64,000 nucleotides of DNA from Rhodospirillales bacterium. Lineage in GTDB: Bacteria; Pseudomonadota; Alphaproteobacteria; Rhodospirillales; Thalassospiraceae. Made by a program: the position numbers and the translations under genes. Each line of letters begins with the position of its first letter. Within the stretch, counting starts at the first letter, position 1. The stretch spans positions 120,308 to 184,307 of the forward strand of contig JAHQVT010000005.1 of the NCBI GenBank assembly GCA_019634165.1, given 5' to 3'. This document shows positions 19,379 to 30,493 of this stretch, in pieces. The notes beneath the pieces are model-generated. The model did no database searches. It was given only the letters and a program-made list of their open reading frames with translations, and was not told where the DNA came from.

Positions 19379-22300
19379 TTAGTACTTGTCCCCAAGATAT
19401 TCCTGAACCGCGCGAACATCAAGTGCTCCGCGTTTCAGGTTGTCGATGGCGCGTAATGTTGCACGGGCACCGGCGACAGTCGTGTAGTACGGAATATCAT
19501 CTGTAAGGGCAGTTCGGCGGATCGAGAAACTATCGACCACGGCCTGTTTGCTTTCGGTGGTATTGAATACCAGGTTGATATCGCCGTTCTTCATCATGTC
19601 CACAATATGGGGACGTCCTTCCTGTACCTTATTGACCGGGGTGACGTCTAGCCCTTCTTTTTCAAGAGCTTCTGCTGTGCCGTGGGTCGCAACCACACCA
19701 AAGCCAAGGGCAATGGCATCGCGTGCGAGTTGAACAGCAGCCGGTTTGTCATGGTTTTTAACCGAGATGAAAACCTTGCCACCAAGCGGCAATGTATGGC
19801 CTGCGGCCATCTGTGCCTTGGCAAATGCGCGACCGAAATCGGTATCAAGGCCCATGACTTCGCCGGTTGAGCGCATTTCCGGGCCAAGCAGGGTATCAAC
19901 ACCGGGGAACCGGTTGAACGGAAGGACGGCTTCTTTAACCGCGATATGTTTGAACGGACCGTGATCAATTTCAAAGTCGCCCAGTTTTTCACCAGCCATG
20001 ATCCGCGCGCCGATCTTGGCAATCGGGTTGCCGGTTGCCTTGGCAACGAACGGTACAGTACGCGACGCACGCGGGTTGACTTCGATCAGATAGATCACGT
20101 CATCCTTGATCGCGAACTGAACGTTCATCAGACCAACAACGTTAAGCGCCTTGGCCAATTGAACGGTCTGGGCTTTCAGGCGGTCGATCATTGCCTCGTC
20201 AAGTGAATATGGCGGCAGCGAGCAGGCCGAGTCACCGGAATGGATACCGGCTTCTTCGATATGCTGCATGATGCCCGCGACAAAGACGTTTTCACCATCG
20301 GAAACCGCATCGGCATCAATTTCGATCGCATCCTGAAGGAAGCTGTCGATCAGAACCGGGCTTTTGCCCGATACCTGTACGGCTTCGGTCATATAGCGCA
20401 GAAGGTCTTCGGTGGTGTGGACGATTTCCATCGCACGGCCACCCAGAACATAAGACGGGCGGATAACGATCGGGTAACCAACACCTTCGGCAATCGTAAC
20501 GGCTTCATCAACCGAACGGGCAATACCGTTTGCCGGCTGTTTCAGGCCAAGATTGTTGACCAGTGCCTGGAAACGGTCGCGGTCTTCGGCAAGGTCGATG
20601 CTGTCAGGGCTGGTGCCAAGGATCGGGATACCGGCTTTTTCAAGGGCTGCTGACAGTTTCAGCGGGGTTTGACCACCATACTGAACAATCACGCCAAGAA
20701 GTTCGCCATTGGTTTGTTCAAGCTGGCAAAGTTCGATCACGTCTTCTGCGGTCAGCGGTTCGAAATACAGACGATCCGAGGTGTCATAGTCGGTTGAAAC
20801 CGTTTCAGGGTTACAGTTGACCATGATGGCCTCGATACCCGCTTCGCGCAGGGCATAAGCCGCGTGCACACAGCAGTAATCAAACTCGATGCCCTGACCA
20901 ATACGGTTCGGACCACCCCCAAGAATGATGACTTTCTTGCGATCGGTAACTTCGGCTTCGTTTTCAGGTTCGAAAAAGCCATCACCTTCATACATGGAAT
21001 ACATATAGGACGTGCGTGATGGGAATTCGGCAGCACAGGTGTCGATCCGTTTGTAAACCGGGCGCAGGCCAAGTGCCTGACGATCAGCACGAACGTCGTC
21101 TTCTTCGCGGCCAACCAGTTCGGCAAGGCGCGCATCCGAGAAACCAAGTTTCTTAAGACGCAGCAATTCCTGCTTGTCGGTTGGAATGCCGTTTGCGCGA
21201 ACTTTTTCTTCTTCGCTAACCAGCATTTCAATCTGTTTAAGATACCAAGGATCAAACTTGGTTGCCGAACGGATTTCTTCAAGCGTTAGACCATGACGGA
21301 ATGCCTGTGCCGCATAAAGAATGCGGAACGGGATCGGCTGGGTCAGCTTGGCGCGAATGGCGGCCTTATCAGGTGCGCCTTCGATTTTGACTTCGTTCAG
21401 GCCGGTCAAGCCGGTTTCCATCGAACGCAGGCCTTTCTGAAGGCTTTCGGCAAAGCAGCCACCGATTGACATGGCTTCACCAACCGACTTCATCGCCGTG
21501 CCCAGAAGTGCCTGAGCACCGGGGAACTTTTCAAACGTAAAGCGCGGAATTTTGGTGACGACATAATCAATGGTCGGCTCAAACGATGCCGGGGTCACAC
21601 CGGTAATGTCGTTATCAAGTTCATCAAGGGTGTACCCAACCGCAAGCTTGGCAGCGATCTTGGCAATCGGGAAACCGGTTGCCTTGGATGCCAGTGCCGA
21701 TGAACGCGATACGCGCGGGTTCATTTCAATGACGATCAGGCGGCCATCATCCGGGTTCACTGCGAACTGAACGTTCGACCCACCGGTATCAACACCGATC
21801 TCGCGCAGGACCGCCAAGGAGGCATCGCGCATGATCTGGTATTCTTTATCGGTCAAGGTCAGGGCAGGTGCGACGGTGATTGAATCGCCGGTATGGATGC
21901 CCATCGGATCGACGTTTTCAATCGAACAAATGATAATGCAGTTATCCGCATGGTCGCGGACAACTTCCATTTCATATTCTTTCCAACCCAGAATGGATTC
22001 TTCGACCAGAACCGTGTGGGTCGGCGAAATCGCCAGACCATTGCGCACAATCTGTTCAAACTCTTCGCGGTTATAAGCAATGCCGCCACCTTCACCGCCA
22101 AGGGTAAAGCTTGGGCGGATGATTGCCGGAAGGCCGGTGGTTTCAAGGGCAACGACCGCTTCTTCAAAGGTGCGAACCATTGCAGAGCGCGCACTTTCAA
22201 GGCCGATCTTGTCCATGGCTTCGCGGAACAACTGACGATCTTCGGCCTTTTCAATGACGTGCTTTTTCGCACCGATCATTTCAACGCCGTATTTTTCGAG

Positions 22301-22621
22301 CGTGCCGTCATCATAAAGGGCAAGGGCCGTGTTAAGGGCCGTCTGGCCACCCATGGTCGGCAACAGAACGTCTGGGCGTTCTTTTTCAATGATCTTGGCG
22401 ACCATTTCCGGTGTGATCGGCTCGATATAGGTTGCATCAGCCAAGTTCGGGTCGGTCATAATGGTCGCAGGGTTGGAGTTGACCAGAATGACGCGGTAAC
22501 CTTCTTCCTTCAGCGCCTTACAGGCCTGTGCGCCTGAATAGTCAAACTCGCACGCCTGACCAATGACAATCGGGCCAGCACCGATGATGAGGATTGATTT
22601 GATATCTGTACGTTTCGGCAT
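19379..22621 (-). CDS. carB: Carbamoyl-phosphate synthase large subunit
   Basis: [58 protein letters not shown]; full-length two-domain protein; start trimmed. Confidence 0.97.
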   Translation of the reverse strand: MPKRTDIKSILIIGAGPIVIGQACEFDYSGAQACKALKEEGYRVILVNSNPATIMTDPNLADATYIEPITPEMVAKIIEKERPDVLLPTMGGQTALNTALALYDDGTLEKYGVEMIGAKKHVIEKAEDRQLFREAMDKIGLESARSAMVRTFEEAVVALETTGLPAIIRPSFTLGGEGGGIAYNREEFEQIVRNGLAISPTHTVLVEESILGWKEYEMEVVRDHADNCIIICSIENVDPMGIHTGDSITVAPALTLTDKEYQIMRDASLAVLREIGVDTGGSNVQFAVNPDDGRLIVIEMNPRVSRSSALASKATGFPIAKIAAKLAVGYTLDELDNDITGVTPASFEPTIDYVVTKIPRFTFEKFPGAQALLGTAMKSVGEAMSIGGCFAESLQKGLRSMETGLTGLNEVKIEGAPDKAAIRAKLTQPIPFRILYAAQAFRHGLTLEEIRSATKFDPWYLKQIEMLVSEEEKVRANGIPTDKQELLRLKKLGFSDARLAELVGREEDDVRADRQALGLRPVYKRIDTCAAEFPSRTSYMYSMYEGDGFFEPENEAEVTDRKKVIILGGGPNRIGQGIEFDYCCVHAAYALREAGIEAIMVNCNPETVSTDYDTSDRLYFEPLTAEDVIELCQLEQTNGELLGVIVQYGGQTPLKLSAALEKAGIPILGTSPDSIDLAEDRDRFQALVNNLGLKQPANGIARSVDEAVTIAEGVGYPIVIRPSYVLGGRAMEIVHTTEDLLRYMTEAVQVSGKSPVLIDSFLQDAIEIDADAVSDGENVFVAGIMQHIEEAGIHSGDSACSLPPYSLDEAMIDRLKAQTVQLAKALNVVGLMNVQFAIKDDVIYLIEVNPRASRTVPFVAKATGNPIAKIGARIMAGEKLGDFEIDHGPFKHIAVKEAVLPFNRFPGVDTLLGPEMRSTGEVMGLDTDFGRAFAKAQMAAGHTLPLGGKVFISVKNHDKPAAVQLARDAIALGFGVVATHGTAEALEKEGLDVTPVNKVQEGRPHIVDMMKNGDINLVFNTTESKQAVVDSFSIRRTALTDDIPYYTTVAGARATLRAIDNLKRGALDVRAVQEYLGDKY

Positions 22622-22717
22622 GTCGTTTTCCGCTTTTCGCAGGGTGGTGCGCATATGCAGCACCGCCTCGTTAAAGTCCGTTAATCGCGTATCTTTGGGC
22701 GTGTCCTGATCAGATGA

Positions 22718-23884
22718 TCAGGACTTTGCATCCTCGATCAGACCAACGAAACGTTTGAACAGGTAGTGGCTGTCATGCGGCCCCGGTGATGCTTCCGGGT
22801 GGTACTGAACCGCAAAGGCCGGTTTGTCTTTGACGCGAAGCCCCGCAAGCGATCCATCAAACAACGAGAAGTGTGTTGCTTCGACATTGTCAGGCAGGCT
22901 GTCTTTATCAACGACAAAGCCATGGTTCTGCGAGGTGATTTCGACAACACCCGTCGTGGTATCCTTCACCGGGTGGTTGGCACCGCGATGGCCGACATCC
23001 ATTTTCATGGTTTTGGCGCCAAGAGCCAGCGCCATCATCTGATGACCAAGGCAGATGCCAAAGACTGGCTTGCCGCTATTGATCAGTTTTTGAATGGTCG
23101 GAACCGCGTATTCGCCAGTTGCCGCAGGGTCACCCGGACCGTTTGACAGGAAGATGCCATCCGGGCTCATTGCCAGAATGTCTTCGGCTGATGTGGTGGC
23201 CGGAACAACCGATACTTTGCAGTCAAGGCTGGCAAGGTTGCGCAGGATGTTGCGTTTGACACCGTAATCAATGGCAACCACATGATGTTTGGCATTGCCA
23301 AGTTTGCCATATCCGCCTTCGCGGGCCCAAAGGGCTTCGTCCCAGTCATAGCCGGTGGTGCAGCTATTATCCTTGGCAAGGTCCATGCCTTCCAGGCCCG
23401 GCCATGCATTGGCCTTGGCAATCAGGGCAGGGATGTCAAAGGTGCCATCGGGGTTGTGACAAATCACACCGTTCGGCGCGCCCTCGTTTCGGATGCGTTT
23501 GGTCAGGCGACGGGTATCAACACCGGCAATCCCGATGCGGCCATGTTCGACCAGCCAGTCGTTGAAATGTTTCTGAGCGCGGAAGTTGGATGGGTCGGTA
23601 ATGTCCTGGCGCAGGATGCAGCCAAGGGCGACCGGGGTGGCATTTTCGATGTCTTCGTCGTTGGTGCCGACATTACCGATATGCGGGAAGGTAAAGGTGA
23701 TCATTTGACCGGCGTAAGACGGGTCGGTCATGATTTCCTGATAGCCCGTGATCGAGGTGTTGAAGCAGACTTCGCCGACGACCTCTCCTCGGGCACCGAC
23801 GCCGCGTCCCCAAAATACTGAACCATCTGCGAGAACCAGAACGGCAGAAGCACCAGGAGGCGGGGTGTGCGTGGGCGCTGACAT
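22718..23884 (-). CDS. carA: Carbamoyl-phosphate synthase small subunit
   Basis: GVDTRRLTKRIRNEG, PVFGICLGHQMMALALGAKTMKMDVGHRGANHPV, AVQYHPEASPGP; adjacent to carB. Confidence 0.96.
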   Translation of the reverse strand: MSAPTHTPPPGASAVLVLADGSVFWGRGVGARGEVVGEVCFNTSITGYQEIMTDPSYAGQMITFTFPHIGNVGTNDEDIENATPVALGCILRQDITDPSNFRAQKHFNDWLVEHGRIGIAGVDTRRLTKRIRNEGAPNGVICHNPDGTFDIPALIAKANAWPGLEGMDLAKDNSCTTGYDWDEALWAREGGYGKLGNAKHHVVAIDYGVKRNILRNLASLDCKVSVVPATTSAEDILAMSPDGIFLSNGPGDPAATGEYAVPTIQKLINSGKPVFGICLGHQMMALALGAKTMKMDVGHRGANHPVKDTTTGVVEITSQNHGFVVDKDSLPDNVEATHFSLFDGSLAGLRVKDKPAFAVQYHPEASPGPHDSHYLFKRFVGLIEDAKS

Positions 23885-24252
23885 TGGCAAATGTCCTTTC
23901 GGTTTATCCACGGTGAGACACGGAGTCTTTTTATATATAATATTTGTGCGCAAGCCGACTCAAACGGCTGCAATTAACCTGCATACCGGGCATGCAGACG
24001 TGCCAACAGGTTTCCAGTATGGGGAACTGTGCGCATAGGTTGCACCAGTCGAGCGTACTGAAAGCGGGGCAAGTGTTAATCCCGGTAGGCAAATTGGCGG
24101 ATGTCTACGGGAGTCGCGCGGGCATGTCAAGAACGCATCCAAACTTTTATTTCTCTAGGAAAATCAACGTTTTGCGAGGGCATGTTTTCTTTGCCTCGGA
24201 CGCTGTTTTGCGGTATGTTCGCTCCTTTCTTCCACAGAATCAGAGATGAGCC

Positions 24253-24708
24253 ATGCTGCGATCGCAGCTTAATGACGCTTTGAAAAAGGCTGTCCTTGCT
24301 AAGGATGCCTGCTCCGTAACCACCGTGCGCCTTATTCTGGCAGCACTTAAGGAACGCGATATCGCAGCACGGGGCGAGGGCAATACCGACGGTATTGCCG
24401 ATGATGAAATCGTCAATCTGCTTCAGGCAATGGTAAAACAGCGCCGCGAAAGCATCGAGATGTACACCAAGGGCAATCGCCCTGAATTGGCAGAACAGGA
24501 AGCATCGGAAATCGGTGTGATCGAAAAGTTCCTGCCTGCCCAGCTTTCCGATGAAGAAATCGAAGAAGCTGTGCGCGGTGCCGTTTCGGACCTTGGCGCG
24601 ACCTGTCTTAAGGACATGGGCCGTACCATGGCTGCTTTGCGCGAGAAGTATAGTGGCACCATGGATTTCGGCAAAGCCGGTGGTGTTGCCAAAAAACTTT
24701 TGGGTTAA
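24253..24708 (+). CDS. GatB/YqeY domain-containing protein
   Basis: MLRSQLNDALKKAVLAKDACSVTTVRLILAALKERDI...; located directly upstream of dnaG. Confidence 0.92.
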   Translation: MLRSQLNDALKKAVLAKDACSVTTVRLILAALKERDIAARGEGNTDGIADDEIVNLLQAMVKQRRESIEMYTKGNRPELAEQEASEIGVIEKFLPAQLSDEEIEEAVRGAVSDLGATCLKDMGRTMAALREKYSGTMDFGKAGGVAKKLLG

Positions 24709-24880
24709 TCCCAACAGGCCTATTTAATTGGAAGCCGGGCGTGTAAAATCGTCCGGCTTTCGTCGTCCCAAAGCCTGTGGATCGCTTTATAGTACCAAAG
24801 CGAGATAACAAGCAGGGCGGGGCAAAGACCATCAACAGGGTTGCGTCGAGGCGCAATAACATCATGGGATCGGGACAAAT

Positions 24881-26770
24881 ATGAGCTTTCCCCAGTCGTT
24901 CTTAGACGACCTGCGGGCACGGGTCGGACTGGCGGATATCGTCGGTTCATCGGTGAAGCTGATCAAGCGTGGCCGGGAATATTCCGGGCTGTGTCCGTTC
25001 CATTCTGAAAAATCCCCATCTTTCACGGTGAATGAACAAAAGGGTTTCTATCACTGCTTTGGCTGTGGTGCGCATGGTGATGTCATCAGCTTTGTGATGA
25101 ATACCCGTGGGTTGACCTTTGTTGAATCGGTCGAAGTTCTTGCCAATCAGGTTGGCATGGATGTGCCCAAACCGTCACGCGAAGCCCAAGAACGCGAACA
25201 AAAAGCCAAAACCCTTTATGAGGTGATGGAAGCAGCCTGTGCGTTCTTTGAGAAAATGCTTCGAATGCCCGAAGGCAAGGAAGGTCTGGAATATTTCCAT
25301 CGCCGCGGGTTGGACGATAAAACAATTTCCGAATTTCGTCTGGGCTTTGCCCCCGATAGCCGTGGGGCGTTAAAAGCCGCCTTAAAGCGCGAAGATATTG
25401 ACGAAAAACTGATGGTTGAGGCCGGGCTTCTGATCGAGCCCGAAGATGGCAACCGGCAAAGCTATGACCGTTTTCGGGGGCGGGTGATGTTCCCGATCCT
25501 TGATCGTCGTGGACGGGTGGTGGCGTTTGGCGGGCGTGTCATGGGCGATGGCAAGCCAAAATACCTTAACAGTCCCGATACGCCATTGTTCCACAAGGGG
25601 CGGCTTTTGTATGGCTTGCCGCAAGCCCGCGAAGCAGCCCGTCATGACGCGCCGATTATCGTGACCGAAGGTTATATGGATGTCATCGCGTTGCATCGCG
25701 CAGGTTTCCGGGGGGCAGTCGCCCCGCTTGGGACGGCGGTGACCGAAGAACAAATTGGCGAACTTTGGAAAATGGCCAATGAGCCGGTCATGTGTCTTGA
25801 TGGCGATGCGGCGGGTAAACGGGCGGCAGTGCGGGCGGCAGAACGTGCCTTGCCGATCTTGCGACCGGGGAAGTCATTGCTGTTTTCCATCCTGCCAGAA
25901 GGCGAAGACCCCGATAGCTTGATGGCCGGGGCCGGTGGGTTTGATAGTTTCCAGAAAATTATTGATCAGGCGGTTCCATTGGCCGAACTGGTCTGGCGGA
26001 TGGATGTTGGCGCGCATAAGATTGATACGCCCGAACGGCGTGCAGCCCTTGAGGCCGATATCAATCAGCGTATTTCAGTGATTGCCGACGAATCCGTTCG
26101 GTCACAATACAAGTCAATGTTTAATGACCGTATCTGGAAGCTGTTTAAGGGCGACCGTGGCGGAAAACAGGGATACAAGGCCTCATCTGGGGGCGGTTAT
26201 CAAAATAAAAAGTTTGTCCGGGGTGGCCGGCGTGGAAAAAATGACTACTTCTTGGGTCCGGCCGGGAAAGCAGTGCCGGGCATGTCACGACCACCAATGG
26301 GACAGAAGCGCGATCTGCAAGACTCCATACTTTTGCTGACACTGATCAACCATCCAAGCCTTCATGATGAGATCGGTGAACAGCTTGGAATCTATAGTTG
26401 TGCAGACTCCGCGCTTGACAATCTTCGTCGGGCCGTCTTAAAGCTGCTAGATGACGATCCTGGACTTGATTGTGAAACGATCAAGACCCATCTGGAGCGC
26501 GACGGGCTGTCAGAGACAGTTTTGCGGGTGGTTAGTGCGAATGTTATTGCGCACGCTGCTTTCGCCAAGCCCGAAACGCCGCTTGAACGGGCCTTGACGG
26601 GTTGGAAGCAAGTTTTTTCCATGGCTGTAAGCTCCCTGGAGGACGAAGAGGCAAAATACGCCGTCCGACAGTTGGCAGCAGATACCAGCGAGGAAGAATG
26701 GGAGAGATTTTCTCACAGGCGTGAGGATCTCGCTCGACGCCGGGAAAAAGTGTTTAAGCTCGACGACTGA
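24881..26770 (+). CDS. dnaG: DNA primase
   Basis: Zinc finger CPFHSEKSPSFTVNEQKGFYHCFGCGAHGD; TOPRIM VTEGYMDVIALHRAG. Confidence 0.97.
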   Translation: MSFPQSFLDDLRARVGLADIVGSSVKLIKRGREYSGLCPFHSEKSPSFTVNEQKGFYHCFGCGAHGDVISFVMNTRGLTFVESVEVLANQVGMDVPKPSREAQEREQKAKTLYEVMEAACAFFEKMLRMPEGKEGLEYFHRRGLDDKTISEFRLGFAPDSRGALKAALKREDIDEKLMVEAGLLIEPEDGNRQSYDRFRGRVMFPILDRRGRVVAFGGRVMGDGKPKYLNSPDTPLFHKGRLLYGLPQAREAARHDAPIIVTEGYMDVIALHRAGFRGAVAPLGTAVTEEQIGELWKMANEPVMCLDGDAAGKRAAVRAAERALPILRPGKSLLFSILPEGEDPDSLMAGAGGFDSFQKIIDQAVPLAELVWRMDVGAHKIDTPERRAALEADINQRISVIADESVRSQYKSMFNDRIWKLFKGDRGGKQGYKASSGGGYQNKKFVRGGRRGKNDYFLGPAGKAVPGMSRPPMGQKRDLQDSILLLTLINHPSLHDEIGEQLGIYSCADSALDNLRRAVLKLLDDDPGLDCETIKTHLERDGLSETVLRVVSANVIAHAAFAKPETPLERALTGWKQVFSMAVSSLEDEEAKYAVRQLAADTSEEEWERFSHRREDLARRREKVFKLDD

Positions 26771-26888
26771 TCTTTGTGTGTTATGCGCTTAAAGATCGGC
26801 GATCGGGCTATTTGTGATTTGCGCTGAATAAGACACAGTGCTTGGGACAACAACGGTACGAATGTACCCAGCGGGAAACGGGGAATAG

Positions 26889-28976
26889 ATGTCGTCTAAG
26901 ACTTCGAACGCTGAAGAGAAAAAGAACTCTTCTGAAAACGCAGACGGACCTCTTCTCGATACATATAAGGCGGCCATCAAAAAGCTCATTGCCAAGGGCA
27001 AAGAGAAAGGCCACATCTCGGTCGATGAGTTGAACAAGGCGCTGCCGTCGGAACATTTTTCGTCAGAGCAGATCGAAGACGTGATGAGCAATCTCAATGA
27101 GATGGGCATCAATGTCATCGATGCTGATGAAGCTGATGATAATGACGACAACGAAGAAGCAGAAGCCGATCCGAGTGGCAATATTTCTGCCGATGATGTT
27201 GGTCGTACCGATGATCCGGTGCGGATGTATCTGCGCGAGATGGGCAGTGTTGAACTGCTGTCACGCGAAGGCGAAATTGCCATTGCCAAACGTATCGAGG
27301 CCGGTCGTGACATGATGATTGGCGGGATTTGCGAATCCCCGCTGACCATCCGTGCGATTGTTAACTGGCATGATCAGCTTCAGGCTGGTGAACTTTTGCT
27401 GCGTGATGTTATCGACCTTGAAACCACCTATGGCGGTGGCCCGGAAGCGGAAATTGCAGCCGCAGAAGGCGACGAGGAAGACGCTGACGCTGAGACCGAA
27501 GTTGACGCAGAAGCAGATGTCGAAAGTTTCGACACGCCAAGCGAAGACGACGATGAGGACGCCGAAACCGAAACCCCGGAAGGACTTGTTGGGGATGAGG
27601 AAGAGGAAGAGGACGAAGATGAGTCCGAGACCTCTGAAGGTGAAGAAGGCGAAGAAGGTAGCGAACGTCGTGAAGACGATGACGACGATGACGAGAACGA
27701 GCAGGTCAATGTTTCGCTTTCCAAAATGGAAGAAGAACTGACCGAGCAGGTTCTTGAGAAATTCGAACTTATCGCCAAAACCTATGAAAAGCTTCATAAG
27801 GCGCAAGAACAGCGTCTTGTAGCGCATAACAAGGGTGAAGCCGTTCCGGCCGCGACCGAAAAGCGTTACAACAAGCTTAAGAACGAGATGGTCGATTTGA
27901 TGGAAGATGTTCACTTGAACAACTTCCGCATTGAAGAGCTTCTTGATCACCTGACGGGTTTGAACAACCGTTTGCTTGGCCTTGAAGGTAAACTTCTGCG
28001 CTTTGCCGATCGTTGCAAAATCAAACGTCCGGACTTCGTCAAACAGTATCAGGGCAACGAGCTTGACCCGAACTGGATGGAACGTGTTTCAGGGCTGCCG
28101 GGCAAGGGCTGGAAAGCCTTTATCGAACGCTATCCTGATGAAATTGCCAATCTGCGCGAAGGCGTTGGCGGTGTTTCCGCCGAGGTCGGCTTGCCGATTG
28201 GTGAATTCCGCCGCGTTTACGGTGTTGTCAACAAAGGTGAACGTGAAGCAGGCCGCGCGAAGAAAGAGATGATCGAGGCCAACCTGCGTCTTGTGATCTC
28301 GATTGCGAAAAAATACACCAACCGTGGTCTTCAGTTCCTTGACCTTATTCAGGAAGGCAATATTGGCCTGATGAAGGCGGTGGACAAATTTGAATACCGC
28401 CGTGGGTATAAATTCTCGACCTATGCGACCTGGTGGATCCGTCAGGCGATCACGCGTTCTATCGCCGATCAGGCCCGAACCATCCGTATTCCGGTTCACA
28501 TGATCGAAACCATCAACAAGCTTGTGCGGACGTCGCGCCAGATGTTGCATGAAATCGGTCGTGAACCGACCCCGGAAGAGCTGGCTGAAAAACTTCAGAT
28601 GCCGCTTGAAAAGGTTCGTAAGGTTCTGAAAATTGCCAAAGAGCCGATCTCGCTCGAAACCCCGATCGGGGACGAGGAAGACAGCCACCTTGGCGATTTC
28701 ATCGAAGATAAAAACGCCGTTCAGCCGCTTGATGCAGCGATTCAGGCCAACCTGCGTGAAACCACCACGCGCGTTCTGGCATCGCTCACCCCGCGTGAAG
28801 AACGTGTTCTGCGTATGCGTTTCGGGATTGGCATGAATACTGACCATACCCTCGAAGAGGTTGGTCAGCAGTTCTCTGTGACCCGTGAACGTATTCGTCA
28901 GATCGAAGCTAAGGCGCTGCGGAAGCTTAAACATCCGTCGCGCTCACGCAAATTGCGTTCGTTCCTCGATTATTAA
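26889..28976 (+). CDS. rpoD: RNA polymerase sigma-70 factor RpoD with long acidic insertion
   Basis: [38 protein letters not shown]-terminal region 4 HTH; hyperacidic segment at about residues 184-272. Confidence 0.97.
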   Translation: MSSKTSNAEEKKNSSENADGPLLDTYKAAIKKLIAKGKEKGHISVDELNKALPSEHFSSEQIEDVMSNLNEMGINVIDADEADDNDDNEEAEADPSGNISADDVGRTDDPVRMYLREMGSVELLSREGEIAIAKRIEAGRDMMIGGICESPLTIRAIVNWHDQLQAGELLLRDVIDLETTYGGGPEAEIAAAEGDEEDADAETEVDAEADVESFDTPSEDDDEDAETETPEGLVGDEEEEEDEDESETSEGEEGEEGSERREDDDDDDENEQVNVSLSKMEEELTEQVLEKFELIAKTYEKLHKAQEQRLVAHNKGEAVPAATEKRYNKLKNEMVDLMEDVHLNNFRIEELLDHLTGLNNRLLGLEGKLLRFADRCKIKRPDFVKQYQGNELDPNWMERVSGLPGKGWKAFIERYPDEIANLREGVGGVSAEVGLPIGEFRRVYGVVNKGEREAGRAKKEMIEANLRLVISIAKKYTNRGLQFLDLIQEGNIGLMKAVDKFEYRRGYKFSTYATWWIRQAITRSIADQARTIRIPVHMIETINKLVRTSRQMLHEIGREPTPEELAEKLQMPLEKVRKVLKIAKEPISLETPIGDEEDSHLGDFIEDKNAVQPLDAAIQANLRETTTRVLASLTPREERVLRMRFGIGMNTDHTLEEVGQQFSVTRERIRQIEAKALRKLKHPSRSRKLRSFLDY

Positions 28977-29022
28977 GAATTCAGACGACGTTCGGGCTTG
29001 ACCTTGGCCCGAAAATCGCTAG

Positions 29023-29058
29023 TTTTCGGGACCGCACCGGTAACCTGGTGCGGTCTTT
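29023..29058 (+). terminator. Intrinsic terminator of rpoD
   Basis: GACCGCACCGGTAACCTGGTGCGGTCTTTTCT. Confidence 0.75.
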
Positions 29059-29083
29059 TCTATACCCCATCGTCTTTTCTTGG

Positions 29084-29157
29084 GGGCCCGTAGCTCAATT
29101 GGTTAGAGCCGACCGCTCATAACGGTCTGGTTGGGGGTTCAAGTCCCTCCGGGCCTA
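29084..29157 (+). tRNA. tRNA with CAT anticodon (elongator Met or lysidine-dependent Ile2)
   Basis: Complete cloverleaf: acceptor GGGCCCG/CGGGCCT, D-arm GCTC/GAGC, anticodon arm GACCG-CTCATAA-CGGTC, T-arm GGGGG-TTCAAGT-CCCTC; no encoded CCA. Confidence 0.93.
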
Positions 29158-29161
29158 CCGT

Positions 29162-29257
29162 GCAGCAATGTTCATATTATATGAGCATTGCTGCATCGCT
29201 CCCAAATTTCCCCATGCTTTTCGAAGACTGATTGTCACCTGAGTTGTCATAATTCGG
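29162..29257 (+). repeat. TGTCA-family repeat copy D1, with 33-nt perfect palindrome at its left edge
   Basis: GCAGCAATGTTCATAT-T-ATATGAGCATTGCTGC (29162-29194), then GCTCCCAAATTTCCCCATGCTTTTCGAAGACTGATTGTCACCTGAGTTGTCATAATTCG; near-identical to 42605-42686. Confidence 0.85.
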
Positions 29258-29258
29258 G

Positions 29259-30386
29259 TTATAGGTTCGACAGAGACGTCCTCATGCCAGTTCTTGCTGA
29301 TTGAGCGATGGCATGGATCGTTTTTTCGAATTCATAGGCATGGTCAAAATTCGGGTAGGGTGTTTCGTTTTCACGAATGGCGCGGAGCAATGCAGTTGCT
29401 TCGATGACTTTGAGGTCGTTAAAGCCAAGCTGATGGCCCGGGGCTGAGCAGAATTCACCGTATGGCGGGTGGGCCGGTGCGGTCAGGATGGTTGTGAAGC
29501 CCTGCTTGGCCTTGTCCCCGGTGTTGCTGTAGATATGAAGTTCATTCATGCGTTCCTGATCAAAGCAGATCATACCCTTGGTCCCGTGTACTTCCCACGC
29601 GAGCCGGTTTTTGCGTCCCCATGCCGACCGAGACGTCGACAGGCTGCCTTGCACACCATTGGCAAAGCGCACAAGGGCAGATGCTGTGTCTTCGTTCTCG
29701 ACATTTGCCCGCCCGCTACCATCGGCTAGTGGTCTGGTGACGTGGACGGTCTGCATGTCGGCTATGAGGCTTTCAATCGGGCCGACAAGACCATAAGCCA
29801 TTGACACAAGATGGCACCCCATGTCGCCAAGTGCGCCCAAACCTGCATCTGAGAGCTTTGCACGCCAAGTCCAGGATAGGGATGGATCAGCTTGATAATC
29901 TTCATCCACCCAGCCACGGAAATGTACGATATCGCCGATCTCACCTGCTTGCACCAGACGGCAGGCATGGGTGAATGCGGGGTTTTTGATGTAGTTGTAA
30001 CCCACCATGGTTTTCGTCCCGGCCTTGCGCGCCGCATCGCGCATTTGGCGTGCCTGATCAAGCGTCAGGGCAAGCGGCTTTTCGCAGTAAACATGCTTTC
30101 CGGCCTCAAGTGCTGCAATCGCCATATCGTAATGCAGGGTATTGGGTGTGGTTATTGACACGATATCGACATCAGGATCTGTAATGAGCGACATCCAGTC
30201 ATCGGTTGCACGGGCAAAGCCGAACTGATCAGCCATCTGTTTGGCTTTGTCAGCCGGAGTGTCACACAAAACGGCCAGGTGAGAATCGGGGACATCGCCC
30301 ATAATTGCCTTTGCAGCACCAAAAGCTAATGCATGCGCCTTGCCCATGAAACCCGTGCCAATCAGCCCAATCCCAAGAGATTTCAT
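29259..30386 (-). CDS. Gfo/Idh/MocA family oxidoreductase
   Basis: GIGLIGTGFMGKAHALAFGAAKA; ITTPNTLHYDMAIAALEAGKHVYCEKPLALT. Confidence 0.93.
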   Translation of the reverse strand: MKSLGIGLIGTGFMGKAHALAFGAAKAIMGDVPDSHLAVLCDTPADKAKQMADQFGFARATDDWMSLITDPDVDIVSITTPNTLHYDMAIAALEAGKHVYCEKPLALTLDQARQMRDAARKAGTKTMVGYNYIKNPAFTHACRLVQAGEIGDIVHFRGWVDEDYQADPSLSWTWRAKLSDAGLGALGDMGCHLVSMAYGLVGPIESLIADMQTVHVTRPLADGSGRANVENEDTASALVRFANGVQGSLSTSRSAWGRKNRLAWEVHGTKGMICFDQERMNELHIYSNTGDKAKQGFTTILTAPAHPPYGEFCSAPGHQLGFNDLKVIEATALLRAIRENETPYPNFDHAYEFEKTIHAIAQSARTGMRTSLSNL

Positions 30387-30410
30387 TTGCCCGAACTCCT
30401 CATCTGGTCA

Positions 30411-30432
30411 AAATAGAATTTTTGTTCTATTT
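30411..30432. promoter_or_regulatory. Candidate RpiR/IolR operator 1
   Basis: AAATAGAATTTTTGTTCTATTT inverted repeat in the divergent intergenic region; matches operators 2 and 3 (8-4-8 architecture). Confidence 0.6.
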
Positions 30433-30493
30433 AATGGATGATCATGGAACGCACGTTGCGTCAAGCAGAATCAAAACAGGAAAAACAAACGCC

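Noticed and set aside
19548-22537. Numerous + strand ORFs inside carB
   Set aside because: All antisense or out-of-frame to carB with no recognisable domain
27261-27950. Long antisense ORF (229 aa) opposite rpoD
   Set aside because: Mirrors the acidic-repeat codons of rpoD (F/L/V-rich antisense of D/E codons); no independent family signal
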